From Peribacillus sp044761665 (GTDB taxonomy: Bacteria > Bacillota > Bacilli > Bacillales > DSM-1321): 64,000 nt of DNA. The first letter of the stretch is position 1; each line of letters begins with the position of its first letter. Below are positions 48,820 to 57,389 of the stretch, piece after piece. The notes under the pieces were generated by a model that worked only from the letters and a program-made list of their open reading frames with translations, was not told the origin of the DNA and searched no databases. The position numbers and the translations under genes are program-made. Location: positions 434,001 to 498,000 of the forward strand of contig NZ_JBIWCW010000001.1 of assembly GCF_044761665.1 (NCBI RefSeq), read 5' to 3'.

Positions 48820-49815
48820 TTACATATTTCCGTTTGAAATTTTATCTCTTATTTTGTTTAAAATTTTTTGCCCTGTGTTTGCCTCTGTAAGAGTAATATC
48901 CCAAATCACAGCATTTGTAATGGGATTGGGGTTTTTGTTAGTTATTTTTATGGTAAGATCATGTATGCCATCTAAAGGGATTTGAAAATCCTCCACACCT
49001 GTAAATGATAACCCTAATGAATAAATGACTGTTCCTCCACTGATGAATTCTATGTCACTACCTTCTGTGCTTGCAGCGTTAATTACATCGTCCGGTATGG
49101 CGACATATCCAGTTATGTTTTTATATTTGCCATCTAAGTGATACGTGAATGTATTGTTTTTCGTATTATTTCTACTATACAGATTTATTTGAGGCGTAAC
49201 CTCTTTTCGATTTACGGTAAAGCTGGACAAGCTTTCATCCCACTGTACAGACCCATCTTTTAAGATCAGTTCATTCAGAGATACAGTTTCCCCTTCTCCT
49301 TCTTCTAAATAATTATTAATACCGCCAATTATTATAATAGTGCCAAGTGCAAGAACAATAGCCATTAATAATATTCGGACCATTCCTCTTGGTTTATCTC
49401 GGTCAATGGTGACGATTCGCTGTGCCGCAAATCCTACCGAAGCACCTAATGAATTAATGATGATATCGTCTATATCAAAAATTCCCCAACCAGAAAACAT
49501 TTGTAGGGTTTCAAGTATTGTTATAGATAAAATAAAAAAGGTTATAAAGCGTCTAAAACTACATCGAAACAGGAGTGGAATGATAATCCCGAAAGGTATG
49601 AACGCTCCAAAATTCCCGAACTGAAAAAACCAATTTTGAAAGTCTCTTCCCATTGGATAACGCAGTTGAATTCCTCCAGGTATTACGTTAAATCGTAAGC
49701 TAGAGTCTTGCCCTAGAGAACCTCTATTAAAACCAAGATACAAGAAATATAAGATCAAAGCTGTATATAATGTTAACAACACAATCGTTGTTTTTCGTAA
49801 CTTTCCTTGATACAT
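48820..49815 (-). CDS. VanZ family protein with extracellular beta-sandwich domain
   Basis: The 331-aa protein has a VanZ region with four helices (about 10-170, with 'FGAFIPFGIIIPLLF' and 'DIDDIIINSLGASVGF'), then a long outside part (about 175-310: 'HLDGKYKNITGYVAIPDDV', 'IYSLGLSFTGVEDFQI') resembling NPCBM/NEW2-type carbohydrate-binding sandwiches. VanZ proteins confer lipoglycopeptide tolerance or unknown cell-wall roles. The fusion suggests recognition of a surface glycan. Confidence 0.75.
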   Translation of the reverse strand: MYQGKLRKTTIVLLTLYTALILYFLYLGFNRGSLGQDSSLRFNVIPGGIQLRYPMGRDFQNWFFQFGNFGAFIPFGIIIPLLFRCSFRRFITFFILSITILETLQMFSGWGIFDIDDIIINSLGASVGFAAQRIVTIDRDKPRGMVRILLMAIVLALGTIIIIGGINNYLEEGEGETVSLNELILKDGSVQWDESLSSFTVNRKEVTPQINLYSRNNTKNNTFTYHLDGKYKNITGYVAIPDDVINAASTEGSDIEFISGGTVIYSLGLSFTGVEDFQIPLDGIHDLTIKITNKNPNPITNAVIWDITLTEANTGQKILNKIRDKISNGNM

Positions 49816-50194
49816 AATGATAACCCTTTCTTTTCTTAAGAATAAGTCTCGTTTACTATTTGCTAACCAACGACTTCTCCCTCAGGAAAACTCGAATCTT
49901 TAGAGGAACTTCAAATCCTCCTAACGCCACCATGACTAAAAGCAAATTTAAACTCAATAACCTTTATTGCTCTCACATTTTCCAATTATACCATTAATAA
50001 ACATCTCCACTTGATAAAGTTATTTCATTAAAGGGCCAAATTGTGGAGTAACTTTAGGTAAGTAATGCATATACCCTTATATCACATAGTAAACAGGATT
50101 TCTTAACACAAATATTGAATATATAACTAGAATTTTTAAAAAATAAAGACTGGTTAACTAGAATGGGGATAATATTTAAACCCAAAAGTAGAAG
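49816..50194. other. Intergenic region with no gene seen
   Basis: AT-rich, no ORF with support. It leads into an amidase relic. Confidence 0.4.
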
Positions 50195-50455
50195 ACTTAT
50201 AATTCTCTCAAGAACAAGGAATTGATTATGCATTGAACAAGTGCTATTGCCTTCCCTTCATATATGGGTCAACAATTAGTGCTAAAGCTGGATATCCATC
50301 CATAGCTGTACCAGCTGGGTATATGGAAAAGTGGAAGACCTTTTGGTATAACTTTTGCAGGTACTGCTTTTAGTGAAGGAATCTTAATAAAACTTGCTTT
50401 TGCTTTTGAACAGGCAACCAAGCTCCGGAAAGCCCCGAAGTTCTATAAAAAGTAA
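50195..50455 (+). pseudogene. Amidase C-terminal fragment with frameshift
   Basis: The frame reads QEQGIDYALNK, ISAKAGYPSIAVPAGYMEK, then shifts by one base near 50328 into GRPFGITFAGTAFSEGILI and LAFAFEQATKLRKAPKFYKK before TAA. This is the end of a GatA/amidase-signature protein (AGYPSI.VPAG, GI.F.G.A.SE). The catalytic Ser-Ser-Lys part is missing. Confidence 0.7.
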
Positions 50456-50547
50456 AAATTTCTTATTCAACAATCGAGCTCTTTAATGGAATAAGAATCA
50501 CAGAAATGATCAAACCTTTTTATAAAAGTAACACTGGAGGGAGACTA

Positions 50548-51345
50548 ATGATTAAATTAGTGTTAACGGATATGGACGGTACATTCTTAAATAACAGTGG
50601 GGACTTTAACAGAGAGCTATATCAGAGTGTAAAGAAGATAATGAAAGATAAAGGCGTTGTATGTGCACCTGTCACTGGAAAGCAATGTGAACGTGTAGAA
50701 GAATTATTCGGTGAGGATGCTGATGATTTATGGATATTAGGAGATAGTGCAACTAGGATTAAACACAACAAAGAGTTTATTTACGAATCTCTCCTAAGTA
50801 ATAATCTAGGCTTGGAAATTATTCAATTCCTTGAAAAAATCAGCCCAGAACACACCATCATTGCTTGTACAAAAGACGGTGCAGTCATAAAAGATAATCT
50901 GTCGAGCGAAGAAGCTAATATTGTAAGAAGGTCTTATGCAAAAGTAAAGCAAGTTTCCACTTTTGATGAAATGACAGAAGATTTTATCAAAATTACAGTT
51001 CACGACCCCATGCTGAGATGCATCGAAACAAGAGAAAAATTAGCACCCTTTTTTCAATCAGCTTATATTGTTGCTTCGGAAATGGCTTGGATTGATATAA
51101 CGAATGCGAATGTACATAAAGGGACGACCGTTAAACATTTACAAAGTTTATTGAATATTACTCCTGAAGAAACGATGGTATTTGGAGATTCATATAATGA
51201 TATAGAACTTATGGCTTGTGGTATCTATAACTTTGCTGTCCGAAATGCAGTCAAAGAGGTAAAAGATGCAGCAAATTATATTACACGTTCCAATGAGGAA
51301 GATGGCGTATCGAATACAATTATTCATCTTTTATCTTTGCAATAA
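50548..51345 (+). CDS. HAD family phosphatase (Cof type)
   Basis: The 265-aa enzyme begins LVLTDMDGTFLNNSG (catalytic Asp pair) and ends with the metal motif 'VFGDSYNDIELMACG', with a C2-type cap between. Such Cof-type HADs dephosphorylate sugar phosphates or pyridoxal phosphate. ATG 50548 is preceded by GGAGGGAG, which decides it against an upstream start at 50506. Confidence 0.87.
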   Translation: MIKLVLTDMDGTFLNNSGDFNRELYQSVKKIMKDKGVVCAPVTGKQCERVEELFGEDADDLWILGDSATRIKHNKEFIYESLLSNNLGLEIIQFLEKISPEHTIIACTKDGAVIKDNLSSEEANIVRRSYAKVKQVSTFDEMTEDFIKITVHDPMLRCIETREKLAPFFQSAYIVASEMAWIDITNANVHKGTTVKHLQSLLNITPEETMVFGDSYNDIELMACGIYNFAVRNAVKEVKDAANYITRSNEEDGVSNTIIHLLSLQ

Positions 51346-51410
51346 AGGTTAAAAGTAGGAATAATGTTCGTGTGATTATATTTTAATACAAGAATGCGAG
51401 GGGAATAAGA

Positions 51411-51794
51411 ATGAAAATAGAACATATTGCCATGTACGTAAATGACTTAGAAGCTACAAAAGATTTCTTTGTCAAATTTTTCGGTGCTTCATCTAATGCC
51501 AAATATCATAATCACAAAACGGGTTTAGAAACGTATTTCTTATCCTTCGAAGATCGTACAAGACTTGAGATCATGACGCGTCCTGATCTGGTTTCTTCCG
51601 AAAAATCCCTAATGGCAACTGGATACATACATCTAGCATTTAGCGTAGGAAGTAAAGAAAGAGTAGACGCATTGACAAGTCAATTGGAACAAGAAGGATA
51701 TAGGATTTTAAGTGGTCCGCGTACAACAGGTGATGGTTATTATGAAAGTTGTATATTGGGACCTGAAGGTAATCAAATAGAAATAACTGTATAA
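51411..51794 (+). CDS. VOC (glyoxalase-like) family protein
   Basis: The 127-aa protein starts 'IEHIAMYVNDLEATKDFFVK' (first VOC His) and ends 'DGYYESCILGPEGNQIEITV' with the Glu ligand; one domain. It could be a lactoylglutathione-lyase-like, thiol transferase or resistance protein; the substrate is unknown. GAGGGGAAT precedes the ATG. Confidence 0.82.
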   Translation: MKIEHIAMYVNDLEATKDFFVKFFGASSNAKYHNHKTGLETYFLSFEDRTRLEIMTRPDLVSSEKSLMATGYIHLAFSVGSKERVDALTSQLEQEGYRILSGPRTTGDGYYESCILGPEGNQIEITV

Positions 51795-51824
51795 ATAACT
51801 TTTTTCAAATTTATCTTTTTTTCT

Positions 51825-52055
51825 CGTCTTCCGTTCACGTGATGATTGCACAAAATTCCGAATAAAACTACTATTTTCCCCTTTAGAAGAGCCAATATAT
51901 TTAGAACAATCATAGAGGAGACACATTAAAAGGATGGCTTTGTCATTTTCATTTAAACTATGTGCCAATTCTCCAATGTGTCTTATGAATCTTTCAAATG
52001 AGGTGAAACTGCTTCCTTCCTTAGTTTCAATATGTTCCTTAACCTCAACCTGCAA
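51825..52055 (-). other. Unassigned minus-strand coding-like fragment
   Basis: A frame reads VKEHIETKEGSSFTSFERF, IRHIGELAHSLNENDKA and LYDCSKYIGSS, then a basic tail that runs into the convergent VOC gene. It has no ribosome binding site and looks like the end of a lost gene (a PRD-like helical domain is possible). Confidence 0.3.
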
Positions 52056-52084
52056 TCGTGTGTATTAGCACCATCATAAAATCT

Positions 52085-53350
52085 TTAAGCTTGGTATTGT
52101 TTTTCTGGAATTTCTTTATGAACGTTAATTCTTCTCACGATAAAGATGAGGACAATAGCACCCAATAAACATGTTGCTCCTCCTGCTCCTATCAAGACGA
52201 AAGAAACTCCAAGCCACTTGGCAAGAAGTGATCCCAGTGCAGGTGCAATAAGCATAGAGAAGTTTTGTAATGATGTGGCAGCAGCAGATACTCTTCCCAT
52301 CATCTGCTTGGGTGTCTCGGATTGTAAGACAAATCCATAGGGGACTGACTCACCGGAGCCCAAGAAACCAAGGAAAAATGCGCTAATCATCCAGGCTAAT
52401 GCAGGTAGAGTTATAATTTCCATACCCCCAAGTCCCATTACAATAATTAGTGAACCACTAAACAGTAAGGCACTTGACATAAAATGAATAGGTTTTCTTT
52501 TCCAACGGGTCCAGTTACCCATTAAAACCGATCCTGCCAAGCTTCCCAGTCCTACAGCACTAATCAGTAATCCAAAATCCCCTTCCCTAAATCCAAGGTT
52601 TTGAGCAATAAACACAAATAAACCATCGTAAAGGAAAATGATAAAAAAGGCGACAGATGCTAGAATAACTGAGCTTTTTAATAATGGGGTAAACACAATG
52701 TGCTTAATACCATCCGATAGCTCTTTCCAATATTTTTCATTATTCCTATGTTTCTTATCAGTATTCATTTCTTTTTCATCCATGTTAGGAAGAGAAATTA
52801 AAATTAATATAGAGATTAAAAAACCTGCAGTTTCAAATAAAAATGGACTTTTTGCTCCAAATATAGCTATTACACTTCCTCCAAATGCAGGACCAATAAT
52901 TTTCATCGTATTAACCGAAAGTTGGCTAAGTGTTACCGCCTCTGGAAGGTGGTTATCAGGGACTGTAAACCTAAGCATACTTTGTCTCGCTGGGTCGTAA
53001 ATTGCTGCGACTGTTCCCTTCAAAAACACAAATAATAATAAGATATAGAGGTTAGGAGCAAGGAACAGCCCTCCTACAAATATAATTTTTAAAAATAAAC
53101 AAATGATCATAATTTGCTTTTTTGGAAGTCGATCCACGAATACACTTGCAAATGGACCTATGATGACCCAAGGTAACCCTAATACAATAATCACTGAGGC
53201 AATGGCTGTTTCATCTAACCCCCAGTGATAAGCAACAATAACTTGCAAAGCGATAAAATCTAGCCAATTACCCAAATCAGAAAATAGTTGAGCGCCAAAT
53301 AATGAACGATATGGACGGAACTTTAAAGGCACAAATATTCCAGCTTTCAT
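52085..53350 (-). CDS. MFS efflux transporter
   Basis: The 421-aa protein is a twelve-helix MFS_3/enterobactin-exporter-like permease: 'FRPYRSLFGAQLFSDLGNWL' at the start, 'GTVAAIYDPARQSMLRFTVP' (core YDPARQSMLRF) and 'MGRVSAAATSLQNFSMLIAP' later. Such proteins export macrolides, siderophores or other drugs. It starts three bases after the PadR gene, so that regulator surely controls it. Confidence 0.87.
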   Translation of the reverse strand: MKAGIFVPLKFRPYRSLFGAQLFSDLGNWLDFIALQVIVAYHWGLDETAIASVIIVLGLPWVIIGPFASVFVDRLPKKQIMIICLFLKIIFVGGLFLAPNLYILLLFVFLKGTVAAIYDPARQSMLRFTVPDNHLPEAVTLSQLSVNTMKIIGPAFGGSVIAIFGAKSPFLFETAGFLISILILISLPNMDEKEMNTDKKHRNNEKYWKELSDGIKHIVFTPLLKSSVILASVAFFIIFLYDGLFVFIAQNLGFREGDFGLLISAVGLGSLAGSVLMGNWTRWKRKPIHFMSSALLFSGSLIIVMGLGGMEIITLPALAWMISAFFLGFLGSGESVPYGFVLQSETPKQMMGRVSAAATSLQNFSMLIAPALGSLLAKWLGVSFVLIGAGGATCLLGAIVLIFIVRRINVHKEIPEKQYQA

Positions 53351-53353
53351 GGA

Positions 53354-53962
53354 TTAGTTCTCCTTTTCTCCTTGAATTGCCTCTCTTCGTCTCGCTAGCA
53401 ATCTTTCTGTATTCCCATTTGGATCCTGGCCTTTTGGAAGTTGATTATTTTCTAATGCATTAATAGACTCTTCAATCCACATTAACTCAGCTTCCATTCG
53501 TAATTCGCCATAACGTATGGCTAGCATACCTACATTACTGATATAAGAACTTCCGTTTACTGGCCAGACTTTTACAAATTCTAATAACTCTTTGGTTGTC
53601 TCTTTTCTCTTTAATAGATGACTGATTAATACTGAGCTATCCATATCTTCATGCCAAGTGGACATCTTCATTAATAATTCGTCTCTAATAATTGGATAGG
53701 CAGGAGGAAGTAAAAGCCAGTTTTCAAATTCCTCCCACCCTTTTGGGGTAAGTTCATAAAGTTTCTTTTTACGTCCCTCTCCCTCTTGTTCAGTAGGATA
53801 AATAAGACCTTCTTCTTCAAGCTTCTTTAATTTCGGATAAATACTCCCATAGCTCATACCCCAGTATAAGCCGGCAGCTTTATGCTCAAACTCAGCTTTA
53901 ATATCGTATCCTGTACTGGGCCAAAAGCTTAAAATTGCAAGAATAGAACTTTCATTTGACAA
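53354..53962 (-). CDS. PadR family regulator of the MFS efflux gene
   Basis: The 202-aa protein has the PadR winged HTH ('ILSFWPSTGYDIKAEFEHKA', 'YGSIYPKLKKLEEEGLI' with wing EGEGRKKKLYELTPKG) and a helical C-terminal dimer domain. TTG 53962 follows AAGGGGG. It is upstream of, and co-transcribed with, the MFS gene. Two overlapping palindromes stand just upstream. Confidence 0.88.
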   Translation of the reverse strand: MSNESSILAILSFWPSTGYDIKAEFEHKAAGLYWGMSYGSIYPKLKKLEEEGLIYPTEQEGEGRKKKLYELTPKGWEEFENWLLLPPAYPIIRDELLMKMSTWHEDMDSSVLISHLLKRKETTKELLEFVKVWPVNGSSYISNVGMLAIRYGELRMEAELMWIEESINALENNQLPKGQDPNGNTERLLARRREAIQGEKEN

Positions 53963-53980
53963 TGTAAGAATCCCCCTTAT

Positions 53981-54008
53981 ATATCAACTTGATATATCAA
54001 CATGATAC
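53981..54008. promoter_or_regulatory. Overlapping palindromes, candidate PadR operator
   Basis: ATATCAACTTGATAT (53981-53995) is a perfect 7+1+7 palindrome, followed by the imperfect ATATCAACATGATAC (53994-54008). It is 19-46 bases upstream of the PadR start codon. Confidence 0.7.
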
Positions 54009-54101
54009 GTTTTGTAACAAATAAAAACAACCATAAAATTCATTTTATTACATATTTTGTAATAGTTTTAAAAAGCTCACTATATCTCAGTAAATATGGA
54101 T

Positions 54102-54150
54102 AAAAAAAAGAGGATACATGTCATAATTTCAACATCTTATCCCCTTATTC
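54102..54150 (-). terminator. Terminator after the beta-lactamase gene
   Basis: Minus-strand GGGGATAAGATGT pairs with ACATGTATCCTC (one bulge), followed by TTTTTTTT. Confidence 0.75.
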
Positions 54151-54156
54151 GTGGTT

Positions 54157-54969
54157 TCATTCCTCGATTATTAATTTATACTTCTTTAAAATGTTCATGG
54201 TGATGGCTTTAGCGTCCGTGCTGGTTCCAGCGATATTCGTAGCAAAACTATATGAACCATTATCTGTTTCAATGAAACCGACATACCAGCCAATGCCTGA
54301 CCCTTGCCCTGTTTTTCCGTAAAGGGTGAAGGTATCCCCTTCTTGTTGAATCATCATCCGTTTTACGGTATTCATGACATTCTTATCAAAAGGAAGGTTC
54401 TCTTCATACAATGTTTCCATAAAGTCCACTTGCTCCATTGGGGAGATCTCAAGGGAACTGCTTAACCAAAACTGATCAATGCCTCCACTAATATCTTGGT
54501 TGCCATATGAAATGTTTTGAATCCATTCCTCCATTCGCTCTTCTCCAATGTCACGTGCCATCGCTTGATAATACCAAACGACGGAGTTTCTCATCGCAGA
54601 CCCAAGCGTATGATCTCGGTTCCAGGCCTCGATTTCCCGCTCAACGCCATCCCAATATTTAATGTCGTACTCATCTTCTACTGCGCCTACCTGTAATCCA
54701 ATCAATGAATTGGGCACTTTAAAAGTCGATTGAGGTGCAAACCGTTGATACGCGCGTTGCTGATTATAGACGAATGTTTTTCCCTTTTTCAACTCACGTA
54801 ATATGAAGGTTCCATCACGGTTCGTAAAGAATTCATCGACTTCGAGCTTTTTAAGATTCTGGTTCCCCTTGGCAGCATCCGCTTCATTTGGTAGTTGGAC
54901 ACTTGTAATGAATAAAACCGCTACACCAATGACCGCTAAAAAAAGCGCCAAACTCTTTCGTTTTCTCAT
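54157..54969 (-). CDS. Class D beta-lactamase (Bacillus BPU/BSD-like)
   Basis: The 270-aa protein has a signal peptide (about 1-33, ending NEADAA) and the class D motifs: Ser81-Thr-Phe-Lys84, Ser129-Val-Val, Tyr155-Gly-Asn and Lys219-Thr-Gly. It hydrolyses beta-lactams in the wall or outside the cell. Class D enzymes are less common in Gram-positives but known from Bacillus; sequence style fits the BPU/YbxI group. AGGAGG precedes the ATG. No regulator (BlaI/BlaR) is adjacent, so it may be intrinsic. Confidence 0.88.
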   Translation of the reverse strand: MRKRKSLALFLAVIGVAVLFITSVQLPNEADAAKGNQNLKKLEVDEFFTNRDGTFILRELKKGKTFVYNQQRAYQRFAPQSTFKVPNSLIGLQVGAVEDEYDIKYWDGVEREIEAWNRDHTLGSAMRNSVVWYYQAMARDIGEERMEEWIQNISYGNQDISGGIDQFWLSSSLEISPMEQVDFMETLYEENLPFDKNVMNTVKRMMIQQEGDTFTLYGKTGQGSGIGWYVGFIETDNGSYSFATNIAGTSTDAKAITMNILKKYKLIIEE

Positions 54970-55008
54970 ATTCGTTTCCTCCTATTAAAATTGTTTAAGT
55001 ACAACTAA

Positions 55009-55494
55009 TCACCATATTTCATCTAATTTATCAGAATAAAAATGAATGGCCTTTTTATAATCCAATATTTCCGTGTCTGTGGTGGTTTCTATCAAGCATT
55101 TCAATAAAATCTCCATGGCTTTGTTATGCTCACCTAGATTATACAAGGTCATTGAATGAAACACCTGAATGGCCCGATTGGTAGGAAATAACTCGATTCC
55201 CTTTTCGAACGTACGATTCGATTTTTCATATTCTCCTAGTGTTCGATACGTACTTCCAAGCCCCAATATGGCCCCTTCTAAATCCTTACCCGACAAGCCT
55301 AGCTCAATAGCCCGTTCATAGTAGGGTATGGCTTTTAATTCTTCTCCCAAAACATCAAAACTCCATGCACATTGGTAGTTAATCACCGCATCATCAGGAT
55401 ATTCCTCTACCAATTTTAACAGGATGCAGTTTGATTCTATCAACTTGTCATTTTTTCGTAATTCAAGTGCTCTTTCAAGTTGTTCTTCATTCAA
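55009..55494 (-). CDS. Tetratricopeptide-repeat protein
   Basis: The 161-aa protein consists of about four TPR units (e.g. 'AVINYQCAWSFDVLGEELKA', 'AIPYYERAIELGLSGKD', 'YRTLGEYEKSNRTFEKGIEL'), which form a protein-binding scaffold. TTG 55494 is preceded by AAGGGGAC. It stands alone and its partner is unknown. Confidence 0.83.
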   Translation of the reverse strand: MNEEQLERALELRKNDKLIESNCILLKLVEEYPDDAVINYQCAWSFDVLGEELKAIPYYERAIELGLSGKDLEGAILGLGSTYRTLGEYEKSNRTFEKGIELFPTNRAIQVFHSMTLYNLGEHNKAMEILLKCLIETTTDTEILDYKKAIHFYSDKLDEIW

Positions 55495-55566
55495 TGTGAA
55501 TGTCCCCTTTTTAATCTAGTAATAACAAATTAAAAATCCTTCCTGAAAGGGTGTATAAATCATGTA

Positions 55567-55660
55567 ATTCAACCACGATTCGCGATAATTCAACCACAGA
55601 CCGGAATAATTCAACCACGCATCGAATTAATTCGACCACGAACCAGATTAATTCAACCAC
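55567..55660. repeat. 21-bp-period tandem repeat, locus 4
   Basis: Cores ATTCAACCAC or ATTCGACCAC start at 55567, 55588, 55609, 55630 and 55651, exactly 21 bases apart. The 11 bases between cores vary but end in (A/T)TA or ATA. It lies just 3' of the minus-strand beta-helix gene. Loci 1-3 are at 6512, 9119 and 11958. Confidence 0.85.
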
Positions 55661-55714
55661 GCCAGGTTCTCTCAACTTATGTTTAAACTAAAACGGCGCA
55701 GGATCATACCGATA

Positions 55715-57109
55715 TTATTTAGATTCAATCTGAAAATCGCGTTTGCTTTCATTCATGAACTTTGGCTCCCGAAAAATACTGTTTTTATCTTGAAGACTTT
55801 TCTTTTTATAGGCAGAGAACCCTATGATCTCTTCCGTTTTCCATATCCAACGTGCTTCTTTCTCTCCCCTATTTAGATAATAGATGTTGTTATCTATTTT
55901 ATTCCCTTCGTTTTGCTTGAAAGGGTTGCTGATAAGGAGATTGGAATGACCCGCGACCATGATGTTTTTTTCGATTCGATTATTTTTTGTATGCGATTGG
56001 AGCAAGATTTGTCCGCCATCTTGATATTTTGTATCATTTTTATATAGGACGTTGTCGGTGATTATACTATTTACCGTGCTGCCTCTTTTGCTGTCATACC
56101 CACCTATTGCAATGCCAGCACTTCTATTTTCATAAATCGAATTGTTTCGTATCGTGATAGAACTTGTCACTTTGCCCTTATGCTCACTAGCCGCTTCTAT
56201 TCCAATATCGTTTTTATATACCCTATTCTTTTCAATAACGATATCTTTACCACCGTCGACATAGATTCCCCCAGCCGCATACTGGTTTCCATAGGCTGGA
56301 TTTCCGTAACTGGATATATCATAAACCGTGTTGTTGCTGATGAGACCGTTTCTTGCCTGATCAAATTTTTCAACAGGAGACACGTCTTCAAACCCAATGA
56401 TATCGATGCCGATATTGTCATTTCTCTTTACAATGTTATTGGTAACCTGGAATTTCGATACATTCCCATTCAGCACCAACGTTTCACTGGCACCCAGTTT
56501 CATCTCTTCTAGTTTATTGCCTGAAATGATGATGTCTTCAATAGCCTGAGGTGCTTTGGTGCCATAAACGGCAATCCCATGAGCATTCCCGTTTTTGTGA
56601 TGTGTTTCAATATGATGTATATGATTGCGCAAAATACGGATGCCCTTTCCGCTCCCGCTCACGGAAATCCCAATTGGCACTACATCTTCTTGTTCGGTTT
56701 TGTAGTTTTTGATTTCTAATCCATCGATGGTGACAAAGCTTTGATTATGAATCGATACCAAGCCCTGGTTGTCCCACGAAACCTTAAGGCCCTTTCCATC
56801 GATGATTGCCTTTTCTTTTGGATAAGCCTTAATGATGATCGGGGCGTTTTCTTTTCCAGACTTTTGTATAACTACTTGTTCATTGTAGATTCCTTTTCTT
56901 ACAAAGACAGTTGTACCGGGTTTCGCTAAAGTGACGGCTTTCTGTATGCTCCTTAAAGGCTCTTTCTTACTTCCCACATTTTCGTCATCCCCAACAGGAG
57001 ACACATACAGATTATTTTTCGGAGCAGCCTGATTTGCCATTCCAAACAGGACAAGCCCTACACACAAGGCCAACAAAATAACCATCGAGGTTCTCATTTT
57101 TTTGTTCAT
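55715..57109 (-). CDS. Exported right-handed parallel beta-helix protein
   Basis: The 464-aa protein has a signal peptide (about 1-29, 'VILLALCVGLVLFGMANQAA') and a DUF1565 start ('NLYVSPVGDDENVGSKKEPL', core LYVSPVGDDENVGS..P.RSIQKAV). It continues as many short repeats ('NNVIKRND', 'ISGNKLEEM', 'SIYENRSAGIAIGG') of a pectate-lyase-like helix. It may bind or cleave polysaccharide. AAGGGGGGAACG precedes the ATG. The 21-bp repeat is immediately 3'. Confidence 0.82.
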   Translation of the reverse strand: MNKKMRTSMVILLALCVGLVLFGMANQAAPKNNLYVSPVGDDENVGSKKEPLRSIQKAVTLAKPGTTVFVRKGIYNEQVVIQKSGKENAPIIIKAYPKEKAIIDGKGLKVSWDNQGLVSIHNQSFVTIDGLEIKNYKTEQEDVVPIGISVSGSGKGIRILRNHIHHIETHHKNGNAHGIAVYGTKAPQAIEDIIISGNKLEEMKLGASETLVLNGNVSKFQVTNNIVKRNDNIGIDIIGFEDVSPVEKFDQARNGLISNNTVYDISSYGNPAYGNQYAAGGIYVDGGKDIVIEKNRVYKNDIGIEAASEHKGKVTSSITIRNNSIYENRSAGIAIGGYDSKRGSTVNSIITDNVLYKNDTKYQDGGQILLQSHTKNNRIEKNIMVAGHSNLLISNPFKQNEGNKIDNNIYYLNRGEKEARWIWKTEEIIGFSAYKKKSLQDKNSIFREPKFMNESKRDFQIESK

Positions 57110-57333
57110 AGACGTTCCCCCCTTTTGTTTATTTCGGTTCAGAACATAACTTTTTCAGTTTCCTCTTTTTAGTTCCCTAAAAAAAGAATCGCCGGAGCAA
57201 CCCCTTCTCTCACAATAGATAGAATCTTCGAATAATACAAGCTACACCTTCACCTGCTCATCGCTCACTTACGTTCCAAGCTGAATAAATTCTCTCAAAA
57301 ACACTTTTAAGGATTTCCATATTCATGTACATA

Positions 57334-57373
57334 AAAAAAGAAGGAAAACAGGGAATTCCCTTATCCTTCTTTA
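57334..57373 (-). terminator. Terminator after the MATE gene
   Basis: Minus-strand AAAGAAGGA pairs with TCCTTCTTT with an inner GGGAATTCCC palindrome, followed by a T-run. Confidence 0.8.
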
Positions 57374-57389
57374 ATGGGTGTTTATGTTT

